Origin: Clostridium_AI sp002297865
Lineage (GTDB): Bacteria; Bacillota; Clostridia; Lachnospirales; Lachnospiraceae
DNA: 64,000 bases
Direction of reading: 5' to 3'
Assembly: GCA_937903005.1 (NCBI GenBank)
Contig: CALFNR010000125.1
Span: 1 to 64,000 of the forward strand
The position numbers and the translations under genes were made by a program. Shown here one piece after another: positions 35,402 to 45,559 of this stretch; position 1 is the stretch's first letter; the number at the start of each line of letters is the position of its first letter. A model generated the notes under the pieces. It did not search any database. It saw only the letters and a list, made by a program, of their open reading frames with translations, and was not told where the DNA came from.

Positions 35402-36541
35402 TTATTTCATCATTTCCAGTATAATATTAATCAATTCATCATTCTTCTCTGGTGACATAAAACAGAATCGGAAGAAATGATCACTCAAACCTTCAAATGT
35501 AGAACAGTCTCGAATCATAAGTCCCTTTCGAATTGCCGTTTCAAATAAATCAAAAGCAGTCATCCCTTCTTTCAGAATCTCTACTAACACAAAATTAGCG
35601 GTAGAAGGATAAACTTTTAATTGGGGACAGCTACGTAATTTAGAACAAAGCCGTTCCCGTTCTGTGGCAATTAAAGTTCTTGTTGCCTCAATATATTCTG
35701 AATCCGTAAACATAATCTCACCTGCAATGGAAGCAAGACTGTTAATGGTCCAAGGATTTTTCTTTTCTTTAATTTCTTCTAAGATATTCTGGTTGCTGCA
35801 TACTGCATAACCCAGTCTTAGTCCAGGAGATGCGAAAAATTTTGAGATACCACGCAGCACTGTTGCGTTATCAAATTCCTTGATTAGAGGAACTGCAGTT
35901 ACATGAGATAAGTCCTCCACAAATTCTACGTAGGTTTCATCTATAATTACATAGATCCCTTTGGACTTACAAACTGTTAAGATACTACGCATCTCTTCAG
36001 TAGTTAGGGTTGTGGATGTTGGGTTATTGGGATTACAAAGTATCAGTAAATCAAGGTCACTTGACAAATGCTTGTTAAATTCTTCAGTAGGAAGTTTGAA
36101 ATCAAGTTCCTTCTTTAAAGCATAGTATTCAAATGTTCCACCACACAATGTAATCTCACGTTCGTATTCCGAATAAGTGGGAGCTAACAAAAGTGCCTTT
36201 TTGGGAGAAATGATACTGATGAAGTTTGATATCAATTCAGTAGAACCATTCCCAACCATAATATGTTCTTTGTCTGCATTAATGTAGGCAGCGATACTTT
36301 CTCGAAGAGAAGTATACTCCCGATCTGGGTAAGTTGTAATCGCATCAATGTGGTTTGCTAATGTTTCTCTTAGTTTATAGGAAACGCCAAGAGGATTTAC
36401 ATTGGCAGAAAAACTGGTAATATTCTCCTTTTTTATGTGATAGATTCGTTCTATTTTTTCTAAATCACTTCCGTGAAAATGTTCTTTTTGTTCGACTACC
36501 TGATTGCCATCGTGACTAGAAAGTCCGTTCTGTTTTTGCAT
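35402..36541 (-). CDS. CobD/HisC-like class I/II PLP enzyme
   Basis: 379 residues of fold-type I PLP enzyme. The pyridoxal lysine is in LRGISKFFASPGLRLGYAV, with the cofactor-binding CNPNNPTS and IDETYVEF. The N terminus HFHGSDLEKIERIY followed by FSANVNPLG is characteristic of threonine-phosphate decarboxylase (CobD) and its orphan relatives, rather than plain histidinol-phosphate aminotransferase. No cobalamin or histidine genes are adjacent, so the substrate is uncertain: L-threonine phosphate decarboxylation or aminotransfer are both possible. It is transcribed divergently from the cluster starting at 36632. Confidence 0.75.
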   Translation of the reverse strand: MQKQNGLSSHDGNQVVEQKEHFHGSDLEKIERIYHIKKENITSFSANVNPLGVSYKLRETLANHIDAITTYPDREYTSLRESIAAYINADKEHIMVGNGSTELISNFISIISPKKALLLAPTYSEYEREITLCGGTFEYYALKKELDFKLPTEEFNKHLSSDLDLLILCNPNNPTSTTLTTEEMRSILTVCKSKGIYVIIDETYVEFVEDLSHVTAVPLIKEFDNATVLRGISKFFASPGLRLGYAVCSNQNILEEIKEKKNPWTINSLASIAGEIMFTDSEYIEATRTLIATERERLCSKLRSCPQLKVYPSTANFVLVEILKEGMTAFDLFETAIRKGLMIRDCSTFEGLSDHFFRFCFMSPEKNDELINIILEMMK

Positions 36542-36631
36542 AGTACTCGCCCTTTTCCTTTTCTTTTTTCGTATTCAGTGTTATAATCTTCTATTATAGT
36601 CGTTTTTTACGAAAAAGCAAGGAGACATGTA

Positions 36632-39600
36632 ATGAAAGAAAAATTAACGAAGTTTTCAAGAGGTATGTTTCAGTATGAGAGACAAGCCCTTTTGTTTTCC
36701 CAGGAGTCTATTGAACTTGGTATAGAGTCAGGCAAAATCTACGAGGGAAGTCTAAAGATTTCGACCAAAAGCCATATACCAATAAAGGGGATTCTTTCGA
36801 AGACAGATCACTTTTTAAAACTTTCAGAGACATCCTTTTCTGGAACGGAAGTAACGGTACCGTATACGTATGATGCGACTGAGTTGCCAGCGGGAGAAAC
36901 ACGTACTGGTTCTATTTTGGTAATCAGTAATTGTGGTGAGTATGAGATACCAGTGGTCGTAAAAGTAGAAGCGCCATATTTTTTGACTGAGTTAGGAAAG
37001 ATAAGAGATCTGTTTCAATTTGCGAATCTGGCAAAACAGGACTGGCTTAGTGCTGTTAAGATATTTAAGTCGGATCAGTTTGTTAAGAAGCTGCTTTGCC
37101 ATGATTCCAAAACGGAAGTGTTATATCATGGTTTAATGAAGAGTATATCCACCAGCCATGCAATGGAAGAGTTTTTAATATCCATACATAAGAAAGTAAG
37201 GATTAATCTTACGTTGGATAAAACTTCGATTGAATACAGTAATGTTTGTGAATCCTTACAAGACCGCATTGTTATCTATAAAGATAACTGGGGTTATACA
37301 GAGATACGTGTAGAGGCAGATGCAGATTTTATTGAGCCAGAGCATAAGATTATATGGTCGGAGAATTTTATTGGTAATAGTTATAACCTTAAGTTCCTTA
37401 TTAAGAAAGAAAATCTGAAACCAGGTTTGAATCATGGTTCTATTCTATTAAAAACCCCTCATCAGAATTTACGCGTTGAAATAGTAGCGCGGGGAGAAGA
37501 ACAGCTTGAAGTAAAGCAACAGAATGTTAAAGATTCTATTAATCATCAGGAAAACTTAATTACATTGTCTCAGAACTATCTGAATTTCCGAATGAACCGG
37601 ATAGCCGCAGAAGATTATCTGCTTCAGATGCGAACACTGCTGAACCAAATGTACGAGAGTGGCGAAACAGAGTATTATTACTTGTTAAAGGCACATCTTG
37701 CGGTATCCATTGGAGATATGGATGAAATAAGTGAGTGTTTTAGGTATCTTGATAAATGTAGGGATGAGTGGGAACAAGATGACCCAGAAAAATATGCAGC
37801 CTATCAATATCTTATTGCTATGAAAGACCGGGAACAAGATATGATTGAAGTGGCTTCTGGGGAAATTGAAAAACTTTATCAGAAACAGCCAGATAACTGG
37901 AAGATTTTCTGGTTTTTTATGAATGTAAAAAGAGAATACATGGAGGAGCCAAGAAAAAGATTTGAGGCTTTGCAGGAACTGTTAAGGAATGGAGTACGCA
38001 GCAGAATTATTTATTATGAGGCAAGTGTACTCTACCGAGAGCATCCGGTATTTTTAGCAGAGGTATCCGAAGAGGCATTACCTGTTATGACCTGGATGGT
38101 TCGTGAAAATTGCATGTCAGAAGAAGTGAAGCAGCAGTATCTTCTGATGGTTTCAAAGCGGAAGCATTTTTATCCTATCTTGTTTCATAGTCTTGAAAAA
38201 CTGTATGAGGAACAGGAAGATGCCCATATTTTGCAAGTCATTTTAAGTATACTGATTCGAACCCAGAAAGCTGGAAGAAAGTATTTCAAATGGTATGAGT
38301 TAGGGATACAAAAGCAGGTACGTATCTTACAGCTTTATGAATACTATATGTATTCTATGGAAGAGGACATTCATACAGTACTTCCAGAAAGTGTAGTAAC
38401 CTATTTTTCTGTAGATTGTACACTAAACGAAAAGAAGAGAGCTTTTTTATATGCAAATATTGTGGAAAATTGGGAAAAATACGACAAGGTAGTCTTGGAA
38501 GGGTACGAAGAGGCTATTCACCAGTTTGCCAAAAAGGAATTAGAAAAAAGAGTTATTAATCGTAACCTGGCGATTTTATATGAAGAACTGTGTACAAGCG
38601 AAGCTTTTGATGAAACAGTGAAAGCAAATCTTCCATATGTAATGTTCCAGCAGGAAATACGTTGTGAGAATCCAGATATCATAGGAGTAGCTGTTGCCCA
38701 TAAAGAAGTAGAAAAAGAAGTTTATACACCGTTAGAAGGTGGAGTTGCGCAAGTTGCAATCTATACAGATACCGCGCAGATATTCTTAGTAGATAGAAAA
38801 AACAACCGTTATGCAGCAACAATGGAATATTATGTATCTAAGTATTTGTTTCTAAATGAACTGGCAAAAGAGTGTTTATCCTTTGCAGAGCAGAACGGCA
38901 TGCTTCTTTTGTATCTATATGAACAAATGGAAACGTATCATAAGTATGCCCAGACTGCGGTGACAATCCGAAAACGAATTCTTATGCTAGATGAATTAAA
39001 AACTGCTTTTTACTGGGAATGCTTTGGGAAACTTGTGAACTATTACTATGATACAACTCAGGTTGCATTGCTTGACGAATTATTACAGAATGTAGATTTT
39101 TCGTATTTTGATCCAGAAGAACGTGCCAGAATGATGGAACTCTGTATGGTTAGAGGGGTGAATGCTGATTTAGAAGAGCAGTTTGAGCGGTATGGATATG
39201 ATAAATTATCACCAAAACGATTACTTTCCTATTGTTGCAAACAATTAACTCAGAATCCAGAGCGTCAGATAACGCAGCTGTTTTTAGATATTTGTTATTA
39301 TGCACTGCTTCATGGAAAAAATGCCAAGCAGACAACCAGTATCTTGTGCGAACATTATGTAGGCAGTTTAGAACAGCTTATTCGCATTTGGAAAGCTTGT
39401 AAAGAATACTCCTTAGATTGTGTAGAATTAGAGGAACAGATTGTATCCCAAAGTCTATTTGGCGAGACAAAAAGAAAAGAAGTCGTTACTGTTTTTTATG
39501 AATATAACAGCCGTGAACAGAAGGACAAGATGGTTGTAAAGGCATATTTGTCTTATCGGGCATATGAGTATCTTTTGAGAGACGAAGAAATAGAGGCGCC

Positions 39601-40186
39601 TCTAGTAGAAATTATGAAAGAATTTATTCTATACAATAATTGCAATATTGCAAATCTGGCGTATTTAAAGATTTTAAGCAAGCAGGAACGATTGACTGAG
39701 AAAGAACAGGAAACTGCTGAAATACAAGTAGGGCAGTTTGTAAAGCAAGGTATAACATTACCGTTCTTTATCGGATTTAAAAGGCATTTTCCATTGCCTT
39801 ATGAGATAGCTAATAAGTATTTTGTTGATTATCGCTGTAATGCAAATCGTAAAGTAGTGCTGCATTATGCATTAAATTCAGAACGCTTTAAAGAAGAAGT
39901 GATGAAAAACTGTTATCAGGGAATTTATGTTAAGAACTTTGTGTTGTTTCATGGCGATACCTTGTCTTACTATATGACAGAACAGGGAGAAAATTATGAG
40001 AAGAGGACAGAAACCATTACCATAAATTATGAAGATGATATGTCTGAAACAGATAGTGAATACAGCTTGTTAAATTCTTTGCTTGTAGCAAAAGAAGTAC
40101 AGGATAGCAAGACAGTTCTGGAACTGATGAAACGATATATGACAGGGAAAACGATTGTGTCTGAGCAGTTTAAAATGTTGGATTAG
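36632..40186 (+). CDS. Giant repeat protein, DUF5717-like
   Basis: 1184 residues, no signal peptide. The first about 290 residues look like two immunoglobulin-like beta domains (for example SQESIELGIESGKIYEGSLKI and, around 195-290, INLTLDKTSIEYSN). The remaining about 890 residues are helical, TPR-like repeats rich in Tyr, Leu and Glu. A C-terminal segment near 1060-1150 (IGFKRHFPLPYEIANKYFVDYRCN) ends the protein. I believe this corresponds to the Lachnospiraceae family DUF5717, whose function is unknown. The start follows AAGGAGA. It stops directly before the DUF5716-like gene, and the two are probably partners in a large cytoplasmic assembly. Confidence 0.7.
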   Translation: MKEKLTKFSRGMFQYERQALLFSQESIELGIESGKIYEGSLKISTKSHIPIKGILSKTDHFLKLSETSFSGTEVTVPYTYDATELPAGETRTGSILVISNCGEYEIPVVVKVEAPYFLTELGKIRDLFQFANLAKQDWLSAVKIFKSDQFVKKLLCHDSKTEVLYHGLMKSISTSHAMEEFLISIHKKVRINLTLDKTSIEYSNVCESLQDRIVIYKDNWGYTEIRVEADADFIEPEHKIIWSENFIGNSYNLKFLIKKENLKPGLNHGSILLKTPHQNLRVEIVARGEEQLEVKQQNVKDSINHQENLITLSQNYLNFRMNRIAAEDYLLQMRTLLNQMYESGETEYYYLLKAHLAVSIGDMDEISECFRYLDKCRDEWEQDDPEKYAAYQYLIAMKDREQDMIEVASGEIEKLYQKQPDNWKIFWFFMNVKREYMEEPRKRFEALQELLRNGVRSRIIYYEASVLYREHPVFLAEVSEEALPVMTWMVRENCMSEEVKQQYLLMVSKRKHFYPILFHSLEKLYEEQEDAHILQVILSILIRTQKAGRKYFKWYELGIQKQVRILQLYEYYMYSMEEDIHTVLPESVVTYFSVDCTLNEKKRAFLYANIVENWEKYDKVVLEGYEEAIHQFAKKELEKRVINRNLAILYEELCTSEAFDETVKANLPYVMFQQEIRCENPDIIGVAVAHKEVEKEVYTPLEGGVAQVAIYTDTAQIFLVDRKNNRYAATMEYYVSKYLFLNELAKECLSFAEQNGMLLLYLYEQMETYHKYAQTAVTIRKRILMLDELKTAFYWECFGKLVNYYYDTTQVALLDELLQNVDFSYFDPEERARMMELCMVRGVNADLEEQFERYGYDKLSPKRLLSYCCKQLTQNPERQITQLFLDICYYALLHGKNAKQTTSILCEHYVGSLEQLIRIWKACKEYSLDCVELEEQIVSQSLFGETKRKEVVTVFYEYNSREQKDKMVVKAYLSYRAYEYLLRDEEIEAPLVEIMKEFILYNNCNIANLAYLKILSKQERLTEKEQETAEIQVGQFVKQGITLPFFIGFKRHFPLPYEIANKYFVDYRCNANRKVVLHYALNSERFKEEVMKNCYQGIYVKNFVLFHGDTLSYYMTEQGENYEKRTETITINYEDDMSETDSEYSLLNSLLVAKEVQDSKTVLELMKRYMTGKTIVSEQFKMLD

Positions 40187-40189
40187 GAG

Positions 40190-41464
40190 GTGTTTATCAT
40201 AGAAAGACAGAAGTTATTTATCGGCATTGACCTGGGAAATGATTTTTCACAGATAAGTTACTATGATGAAGCACTGTTTGAGCCACGTTCCATTTCACAG
40301 AAGGAAGAGGAGGAAGTGTATCTGATTCCAACGGTATTGGCCGCTACCTGTGACAATGGACAGTGGTATTTTGGAGAAGATGCACTGCAGCTTGTAAGAG
40401 ATGGACAGACTGTGGCGTTAACAGATTTTGTTGATAAAATTGAAAATGGCAGTCCTATCCTCTATTACGATAAGGAATGGGCGCCAGCAGATATTCTAAC
40501 AAGATATCTGAGAAAATGCTTACATTTAATTATAGTAAAGTTTCCGGCAGGTGGAATAGAAAAGCTCGTCATTACAGTAGTAAAGAAGGAAAAAATACTT
40601 GTAGAGGCTATTCTGGAGGCTCTCCATGAATTGGGGCTTGAGAAGGACCGTGTGGCAGTTATCAGCCACCAGGAAAGTTATACTTACTATGCTTTGCGTC
40701 AAAAAAAGGAGCTTTGGCTCAATGATGTAGGATTATTTGATTTTTCAGAAAGAGGACTTTTCTTTTACCGTATTTCTATGAACCGCAGGACAATTCCAAT
40801 AACTGTAGGAATTGAAAAGAAAGATTTCACGAATTTAATGTCCTTTGACATGCTATCTGGAGGAAGAGAAGAGGGCGAATTGGCGTATATGTTCGATGGA
40901 ATAACGAAAAATGCGCTACACAAGAAGATCGTTTCGACTATTTATGTAACGGGCCGAGGCTTTGAAGGTGATTGGCATAAATCTGTTTTAGAAGGATTGT
41001 GTGTTGGAAGAAGAGTGTTTTATGGTCAGAACTTGTATACGATTGGTGCCTGTTATGGAGCAAAAGAACTTGCAGGGGAAGGAAAGCTAGCAGATTATCT
41101 TCTATTAAATGAAGAAATGGTACTAGTGGATATTTCTGTAAAAGTATTTGCCAATACCAAATTTGTACCTTACTATCTTGTAAAAGCAGGTATAAACTGG
41201 TATGACGTAAATAGTAAGATAGAAATAATTCCAGATGAGGAAACAGAACTGGAATTAGAAGTGTTTGATGTAATGACGCAGCAGAAAAAGACATTTTTAC
41301 TGCGAATTGATTCAATCGAGGGGCGTCCACGAAGAACAACGATTCTGGAAGTTGGGCTTAAGTTTTTAGAACCAAAAACCTGTGTATTACAAGTGAAAGA
41401 TAAAGGATTTGGAAATATGTTTCCATCTACGAACCGCATCTGGGAGAAAGAAATTCATCTGTAA
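40190..41464 (+). CDS. Actin/Hsp70-fold (ASKHA) protein, DUF5716-like
   Basis: About 420 residues. ASKHA signatures are visible: phosphate-1 loop FIGIDLGNDFSQISYYDE near the N terminus, a phosphate-2-like LNDVGLFDFSERGLFFYRI, and an adenosine-like IYVTGRGFEGDW. A C-terminal beta-rich tail follows. These proteins bind ATP and undergo domain motions. It is probably the DUF5716 family that accompanies DUF5717. Start problem: the only standard start in frame is GTG 40190, which overlaps the AGGAGG (40185-40190). With normal spacing translation would begin at ATC 40196 or ATA 40199. The coordinates give the longest frame. Confidence 0.7.
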   Translation: MFIIERQKLFIGIDLGNDFSQISYYDEALFEPRSISQKEEEEVYLIPTVLAATCDNGQWYFGEDALQLVRDGQTVALTDFVDKIENGSPILYYDKEWAPADILTRYLRKCLHLIIVKFPAGGIEKLVITVVKKEKILVEAILEALHELGLEKDRVAVISHQESYTYYALRQKKELWLNDVGLFDFSERGLFFYRISMNRRTIPITVGIEKKDFTNLMSFDMLSGGREEGELAYMFDGITKNALHKKIVSTIYVTGRGFEGDWHKSVLEGLCVGRRVFYGQNLYTIGACYGAKELAGEGKLADYLLLNEEMVLVDISVKVFANTKFVPYYLVKAGINWYDVNSKIEIIPDEETELELEVFDVMTQQKKTFLLRIDSIEGRPRRTTILEVGLKFLEPKTCVLQVKDKGFGNMFPSTNRIWEKEIHL

Positions 41465-41476
41465 GGAGGATTTAGA

Positions 41477-42313
41477 TTGGGTAAATTTATATTATGCAGT
41501 GGAACAAGGGCCAAAGAGCCGCTGCGCATAGAAATGACAGATACTGTTTTGTATACCATAGAAGAATTGTGTTATTATCTGTACCAGCATATTTATCTGA
41601 TTACAGAAGATTTTTTTTCAGATAATGTAATATCATGGCTGGAAGCAGAGACAGGCCAGAAAATTCTTGCAGCTAAACTTAGAGATTTGAATCGCACACA
41701 AGGAAGCCTGAAAGATAAAGTTATCTGTGTATTATGCAGTACAGATTTTTACACAGAAAAAGAAATGAAAGAGCTCATTGTGATTATGGACAAGATGGAA
41801 GGTCTTCCTCTGATTAAGCGAAGAAAGATGAAAGCCGATATTTATGTCAAATACGAACGTTATCTGTATGCGGCAAGAGAATACGAGACCATATTAAACA
41901 GTAAAGATGCGTCTATACTAACACCAGAAGAATATGGCAATCTGCTTCACAATTATGCCATCGTTTTGATGTATATTGGTTCTTTGAAAGAAGCGGCTGT
42001 TAAGATGAAGGAAGCCTATCAGTCCAATCAGAATAAAGAATCATTAAAATCGTATCTTTTGATTCTACGCCTAATGGGAAATACAGATAAGATTGATACG
42101 GAACAGAAAGATTTTCTTGTTCCAGAAGAGATGCTTTTAAAGCTGGATGAGATTTTTAGAGAGGCAGAATCTATGGAATCAGGTAATTCCTATCATGCAT
42201 CTTATCAGAAACTTAAAGATGCCAAGAAAAACAGCGATGCCATTAAGTTTTATCGTGAATTAGACGGCATGTTGGAAAAGTGGATATCCGAGTATCGAAA
42301 TAAAGTAAGTTAA
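41477..42313 (+). CDS. Helical-repeat protein of the DUF5717/DUF5716 cluster
   Basis: 278 residues from a TTG start at 41477 with AAGGAGG 7 bases upstream. Residues about 105-205 have TPR-like pairs (KADIYVKYERYLYAAREYET, NYAIVLMYIGSLKEAAVKMK). The N terminus is of unknown fold, with no signal or membrane segment. It follows the ASKHA gene by 12 bases and precedes the membrane coiled-coil gene by 10, so it is an operon member and a likely adaptor. No named family recognised. Confidence 0.6.
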   Translation: MGKFILCSGTRAKEPLRIEMTDTVLYTIEELCYYLYQHIYLITEDFFSDNVISWLEAETGQKILAAKLRDLNRTQGSLKDKVICVLCSTDFYTEKEMKELIVIMDKMEGLPLIKRRKMKADIYVKYERYLYAAREYETILNSKDASILTPEEYGNLLHNYAIVLMYIGSLKEAAVKMKEAYQSNQNKESLKSYLLILRLMGNTDKIDTEQKDFLVPEEMLLKLDEIFREAESMESGNSYHASYQKLKDAKKNSDAIKFYRELDGMLEKWISEYRNKVS

Positions 42314-42323
42314 GGGAGAAGTA

Positions 42324-43562
42324 ATGAAGTTTTTTAAGAAGAAAAAGAAGGAAAATGAGTCAGAGTTTGAACAGAAACTTAGTGAACGCCTAAATAATGA
42401 AAAAGACCCAGATATTTCTTTGGATAATATAGAGATGGAACTCAGTGAGTCAGAAAAGAAAGTACGGCCAGTCAAATTAGAAAAAAGAGATATGGCTTCA
42501 GGTAACAGGGATACCATAGCAGATACTTGTAATCAGATAGCAGAAGCAAAAAAGCAGGTACAAGAAGCTAAGCTAGAGTATAAAGCTGTTACAGATTATT
42601 TAGCAGATATCCAGAAAATTGATGGTATTGCAGGAAAAGAACGGGAAGAGCTGGAAGATGCTGCACGTAATATTATTACACTGACAAGAGAACGTTCCAA
42701 ATATCAGACTGCTGATGTAAAGCTAAGCGATGTGCAGTTTCGTAATATTAGCCGCTATGAAGATAATATGCTTCGTGAAATAAAGCAGATGCGAGAAAAT
42801 GAAGATTATCAGCGAAAGGTGAAAGGAGATCTTAGACAACTGGCTGCAGAAAAGGCAAAACTGGAATTCGAGAAGGATGAAATTATCAGAAGTCAGGAAA
42901 TCCTAAAAAAACTTGCAGTGTTAGCAGGTTCCTTGATTGTATTACTTGATGTAATCTTTCTTGTATTAACAGGGAAAGACGAGATGAATCTGAATGTTCC
43001 GTTTATTCTTTCTATAATATTGGGCGCAGGAATTGCATTTTATATTTTCTATGAATCAAGAAGAAATCGAATTGAAATATTGAATAATAGCAAGAAGCGT
43101 AATAAATTAGTTGGTTTGACAAATAGAGTTAAGATTAAATATGTAAATACTCAGAATGCTTTAGATTATGCTTATGAAAAGTTTATGGTAAGTAATTCCA
43201 TGGAATTAAGTTCTGTCTATGATAAATACGTAAAGGCAAAGCGTGAAGCGGAGCAGTATAGAAGTAATACTGGAATGCTTAATTTTTATAATAATACACT
43301 GATAGGTGAACTTAAGATGCATGGATTAAAAGACTGTGATATCTGGATCTATCAGGCAGCCGCGATTATTGATAATAGAGAAATGGTTGAAATTCGTCAC
43401 CGTCTCAATGAACGACGACAGAAACTTAGAGAACGAATTGATTTTAGCTATGAAGTACAGAAAAGTGGATTATCCCAGCTAAAACTTTGCATGGAAGAGA
43501 AACCAGAGTTACAGACAAGAGTCCTCGAAGAGATGACGAAAGCAGAAATTGAGTTTGAATAA
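42324..43562 (+). CDS. Membrane-anchored coiled-coil protein of the DUF5717/DUF5716 cluster
   Basis: 412 residues. The N-terminal half (about 1-195) is highly charged and predicted coiled coil. Two adjacent membrane helices follow (about 195-215 LAVLAGSLIVLLDVIFLVLTG and 222-242 VPFILSIILGAGIAFYIFYES), then a second coiled-coil half. Both long regions would be cytoplasmic if the helices form a hairpin. This would tether the cluster's soluble partners to the membrane. The gene ends the operon before a terminator at 43592. No family recognised. Confidence 0.6.
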   Translation: MKFFKKKKKENESEFEQKLSERLNNEKDPDISLDNIEMELSESEKKVRPVKLEKRDMASGNRDTIADTCNQIAEAKKQVQEAKLEYKAVTDYLADIQKIDGIAGKEREELEDAARNIITLTRERSKYQTADVKLSDVQFRNISRYEDNMLREIKQMRENEDYQRKVKGDLRQLAAEKAKLEFEKDEIIRSQEILKKLAVLAGSLIVLLDVIFLVLTGKDEMNLNVPFILSIILGAGIAFYIFYESRRNRIEILNNSKKRNKLVGLTNRVKIKYVNTQNALDYAYEKFMVSNSMELSSVYDKYVKAKREAEQYRSNTGMLNFYNNTLIGELKMHGLKDCDIWIYQAAAIIDNREMVEIRHRLNERRQKLRERIDFSYEVQKSGLSQLKLCMEEKPELQTRVLEEMTKAEIEFE

Positions 43563-43591
43563 GATAACAGAACTTTCCTGTTTAAGAAACA

Positions 43592-43638
43592 AAGGGCCGT
43601 TGCACGAGATAATATTTCGTGCACGGCTCCTTTATTTT
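43592..43638. terminator. Terminator between the coiled-coil gene and the chemoreceptor
   Basis: AAAGGGCCGT.TGCACGA pairs with TCGTGCA.CGGCTCCTTT around a 9-base loop, followed by ATTTTT. It can serve both convergent genes. Confidence 0.75.
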
Positions 43639-45338
43639 TAAAATGTAAATTTTTCTGTTCGTTCTTTTAGAGAGTTGGCTAATTCTATCATTTGTCCACT
43701 TTGTTCATTGCATTTGTCTATAATATCCTGTAAGCTTACTACAGTAGCAGAAGTTTCTTGTGTATGAGCAGCATTTTCTTCGGCAATGGTAGAAAGATTC
43801 TGAGTTTTTTGATTCAATGCAGTTATTAAATTGGCAATAACAGAAGTTTCAGTTTGGATGAAGCTGATATCTTCAATAACAAAGGAAACTTCCTTGAGTA
43901 GATTTTTAAAGTAATCCGAAGTTTCGTTAAGTTTTGTATTCTGTGTTTTAATAACTTCGGAAACGCTATCAATTTCCGATACACTTTTCGCTGAATTGTA
44001 CGTTAACTGCTTTGTAATTTCTTCAATTTGTTTTGCCATATTAGCGGATTGCTCTGCTAATTGTCTGATTTCATCTGCAACCACAGCAAAACCGTTTCCA
44101 GCGTCGCCTGCCCTGGCTGCTTCAATGCTAGCATTCAAGGAAAGAAGATTCGTTTGGGAAGCGATGTCTGTGATGATTTTTAACGCATTGTTGATTTCGG
44201 AGACAGAAGAATGAGTGGCATCAGTCATTTTCTTTACTGTCGCAAAAGAAGAAGTAGTCTGGCTGTTAATTGCACTTAACTCATCTAAGGTCTTTTGTGC
44301 ATAAATACTGCAGTCTTTCATACTTTTCGTACGTTCCTCTAAAGATGATACATTATTTGTTGTTTGTTCGATTGATTGATGGAGATTTACTATGGCAGCA
44401 TTAGCACTTTGTGTTTCTTCTGCCTGGGACGTTACACCTTGGGCAATAGATTCAACTGCATTGGTGGAATATTGGATGTTTTCGATGATTTCGCTAAAAG
44501 ACTGTGTAAAATTCGTGGAAAAGGTACTAATATCATCAGCTAAGGAACTTATTCTCTCTAGCACAAGTCGATAAGAATCCCTAACATGGATTGTTGCACT
44601 GCTTATGTCGCCAATTTCATCTCTCTGATTTTGATAAGCTGAATTAATTTCAATATTAAGGTTACCATCTGCAAGTTTCATAAGTTCACGTGAAATCTCA
44701 GTAAGTGCTTTGGCAACTTTACTTAAAACGATAAAGGAAAGAATAAATATGAGGATAATGGATATTGTTGAGATATTTGTCTGTTGTTTTAGGCTTGACT
44801 GATAAATGCGTTTAAAAGAGCTTGTTGGGACTCCTACACACACAGCGCCAATTATTTCTCCAGAACTTGGTTGTTTTAAAGGGGAAAAGTAACAAAAAAG
44901 TTTTTCGCTGCTTGTTTGGCTGACGCTTTGGTAAAATGCGCCAGTTTCATTTAAAGTCTGATAGGTACTTTCAGTAATCGGTATCATGTCTTCTTTACTT
45001 GAAGAAGTTATACATTCTGTTCCATAATAGAGTTCAATGTTAACTTTAGAATCTTTGCTGATTGAATTAAGCTGCTTTTCAATAGTGGAAAGTTCTTTAT
45101 CACCTTTATAAAAGGTATTGTTGTCTTTTATGTAGTCACCAGTATTTCCGGCATCTAATAAGTTTTGTAAAGAGGATGAAACAGTCAACAATTCCTGCAT
45201 ATACATTTGTTTCACAATTTTTTTACTAATTTCAAGACCTGTATAATTTAGAGGAGCTGACATAACAAGAAAGGATGTGAGAACAAGAAGTGATAACTTA
45301 ACTGAGATTTTGACATACATTTTCTTTTGGGATTTCAT
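43638..45338 (-). CDS. Methyl-accepting chemotaxis protein
   Basis: 566-residue chemoreceptor. The N-terminal membrane helix (about 12-30, VKLSLLVLTSFLVMSAPLNY) and a second (about 190-208, ISTISIILIFILSFIVLSK) flank an extracellular sensor of about 155 residues that looks like a single Cache domain. A HAMP linker (to about 260) leads to the signalling domain, whose tip is ASQTNLLSLNASIEAARAGDAG followed by GFAVVADEIRQLAEQSA. The ligand is unknown. No other chemotaxis genes are adjacent. Its own promoter lies in the AT-rich intergenic region 45339-45519, opposite the valS leader. Confidence 0.9.
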   Translation of the reverse strand: MKSQKKMYVKISVKLSLLVLTSFLVMSAPLNYTGLEISKKIVKQMYMQELLTVSSSLQNLLDAGNTGDYIKDNNTFYKGDKELSTIEKQLNSISKDSKVNIELYYGTECITSSSKEDMIPITESTYQTLNETGAFYQSVSQTSSEKLFCYFSPLKQPSSGEIIGAVCVGVPTSSFKRIYQSSLKQQTNISTISIILIFILSFIVLSKVAKALTEISRELMKLADGNLNIEINSAYQNQRDEIGDISSATIHVRDSYRLVLERISSLADDISTFSTNFTQSFSEIIENIQYSTNAVESIAQGVTSQAEETQSANAAIVNLHQSIEQTTNNVSSLEERTKSMKDCSIYAQKTLDELSAINSQTTSSFATVKKMTDATHSSVSEINNALKIITDIASQTNLLSLNASIEAARAGDAGNGFAVVADEIRQLAEQSANMAKQIEEITKQLTYNSAKSVSEIDSVSEVIKTQNTKLNETSDYFKNLLKEVSFVIEDISFIQTETSVIANLITALNQKTQNLSTIAEENAAHTQETSATVVSLQDIIDKCNEQSGQMIELANSLKERTEKFTF

Positions 45339-45519
45339 TAATCATACCACCTTTTTTTAATAGTATTACACTGTTGATAGTATGGGTCAGAAAATCTGTC
45401 AATCGTAATGTAAAAACTAGAATAAAGGTATTTTACTACAAAACAACGAAAAATGCAAATAAAAATCGAAAAAGGTAAAAAGTAAAAAAATTAAATTTGT
45501 ATTCCATTTAGAAAAAATC

Positions 45520-45548
45520 TTGACATTTTTTAAGAACTTGACTACTAT
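45520..45548 (+). promoter_or_regulatory. valS promoter
   Basis: TTGACA (45520-45525), a 17-base spacer and TACTAT (45543-45548), shortly before the T-box leader. Confidence 0.7.
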
Positions 45549-45559
45549 ATTAATTAACT

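Noticed and set aside
40938..41439. Two minus-strand frames within the DUF5716-like gene
   Set aside because: Both lie wholly inside a plus-strand gene with clear ASKHA motifs and have no supporting signals.
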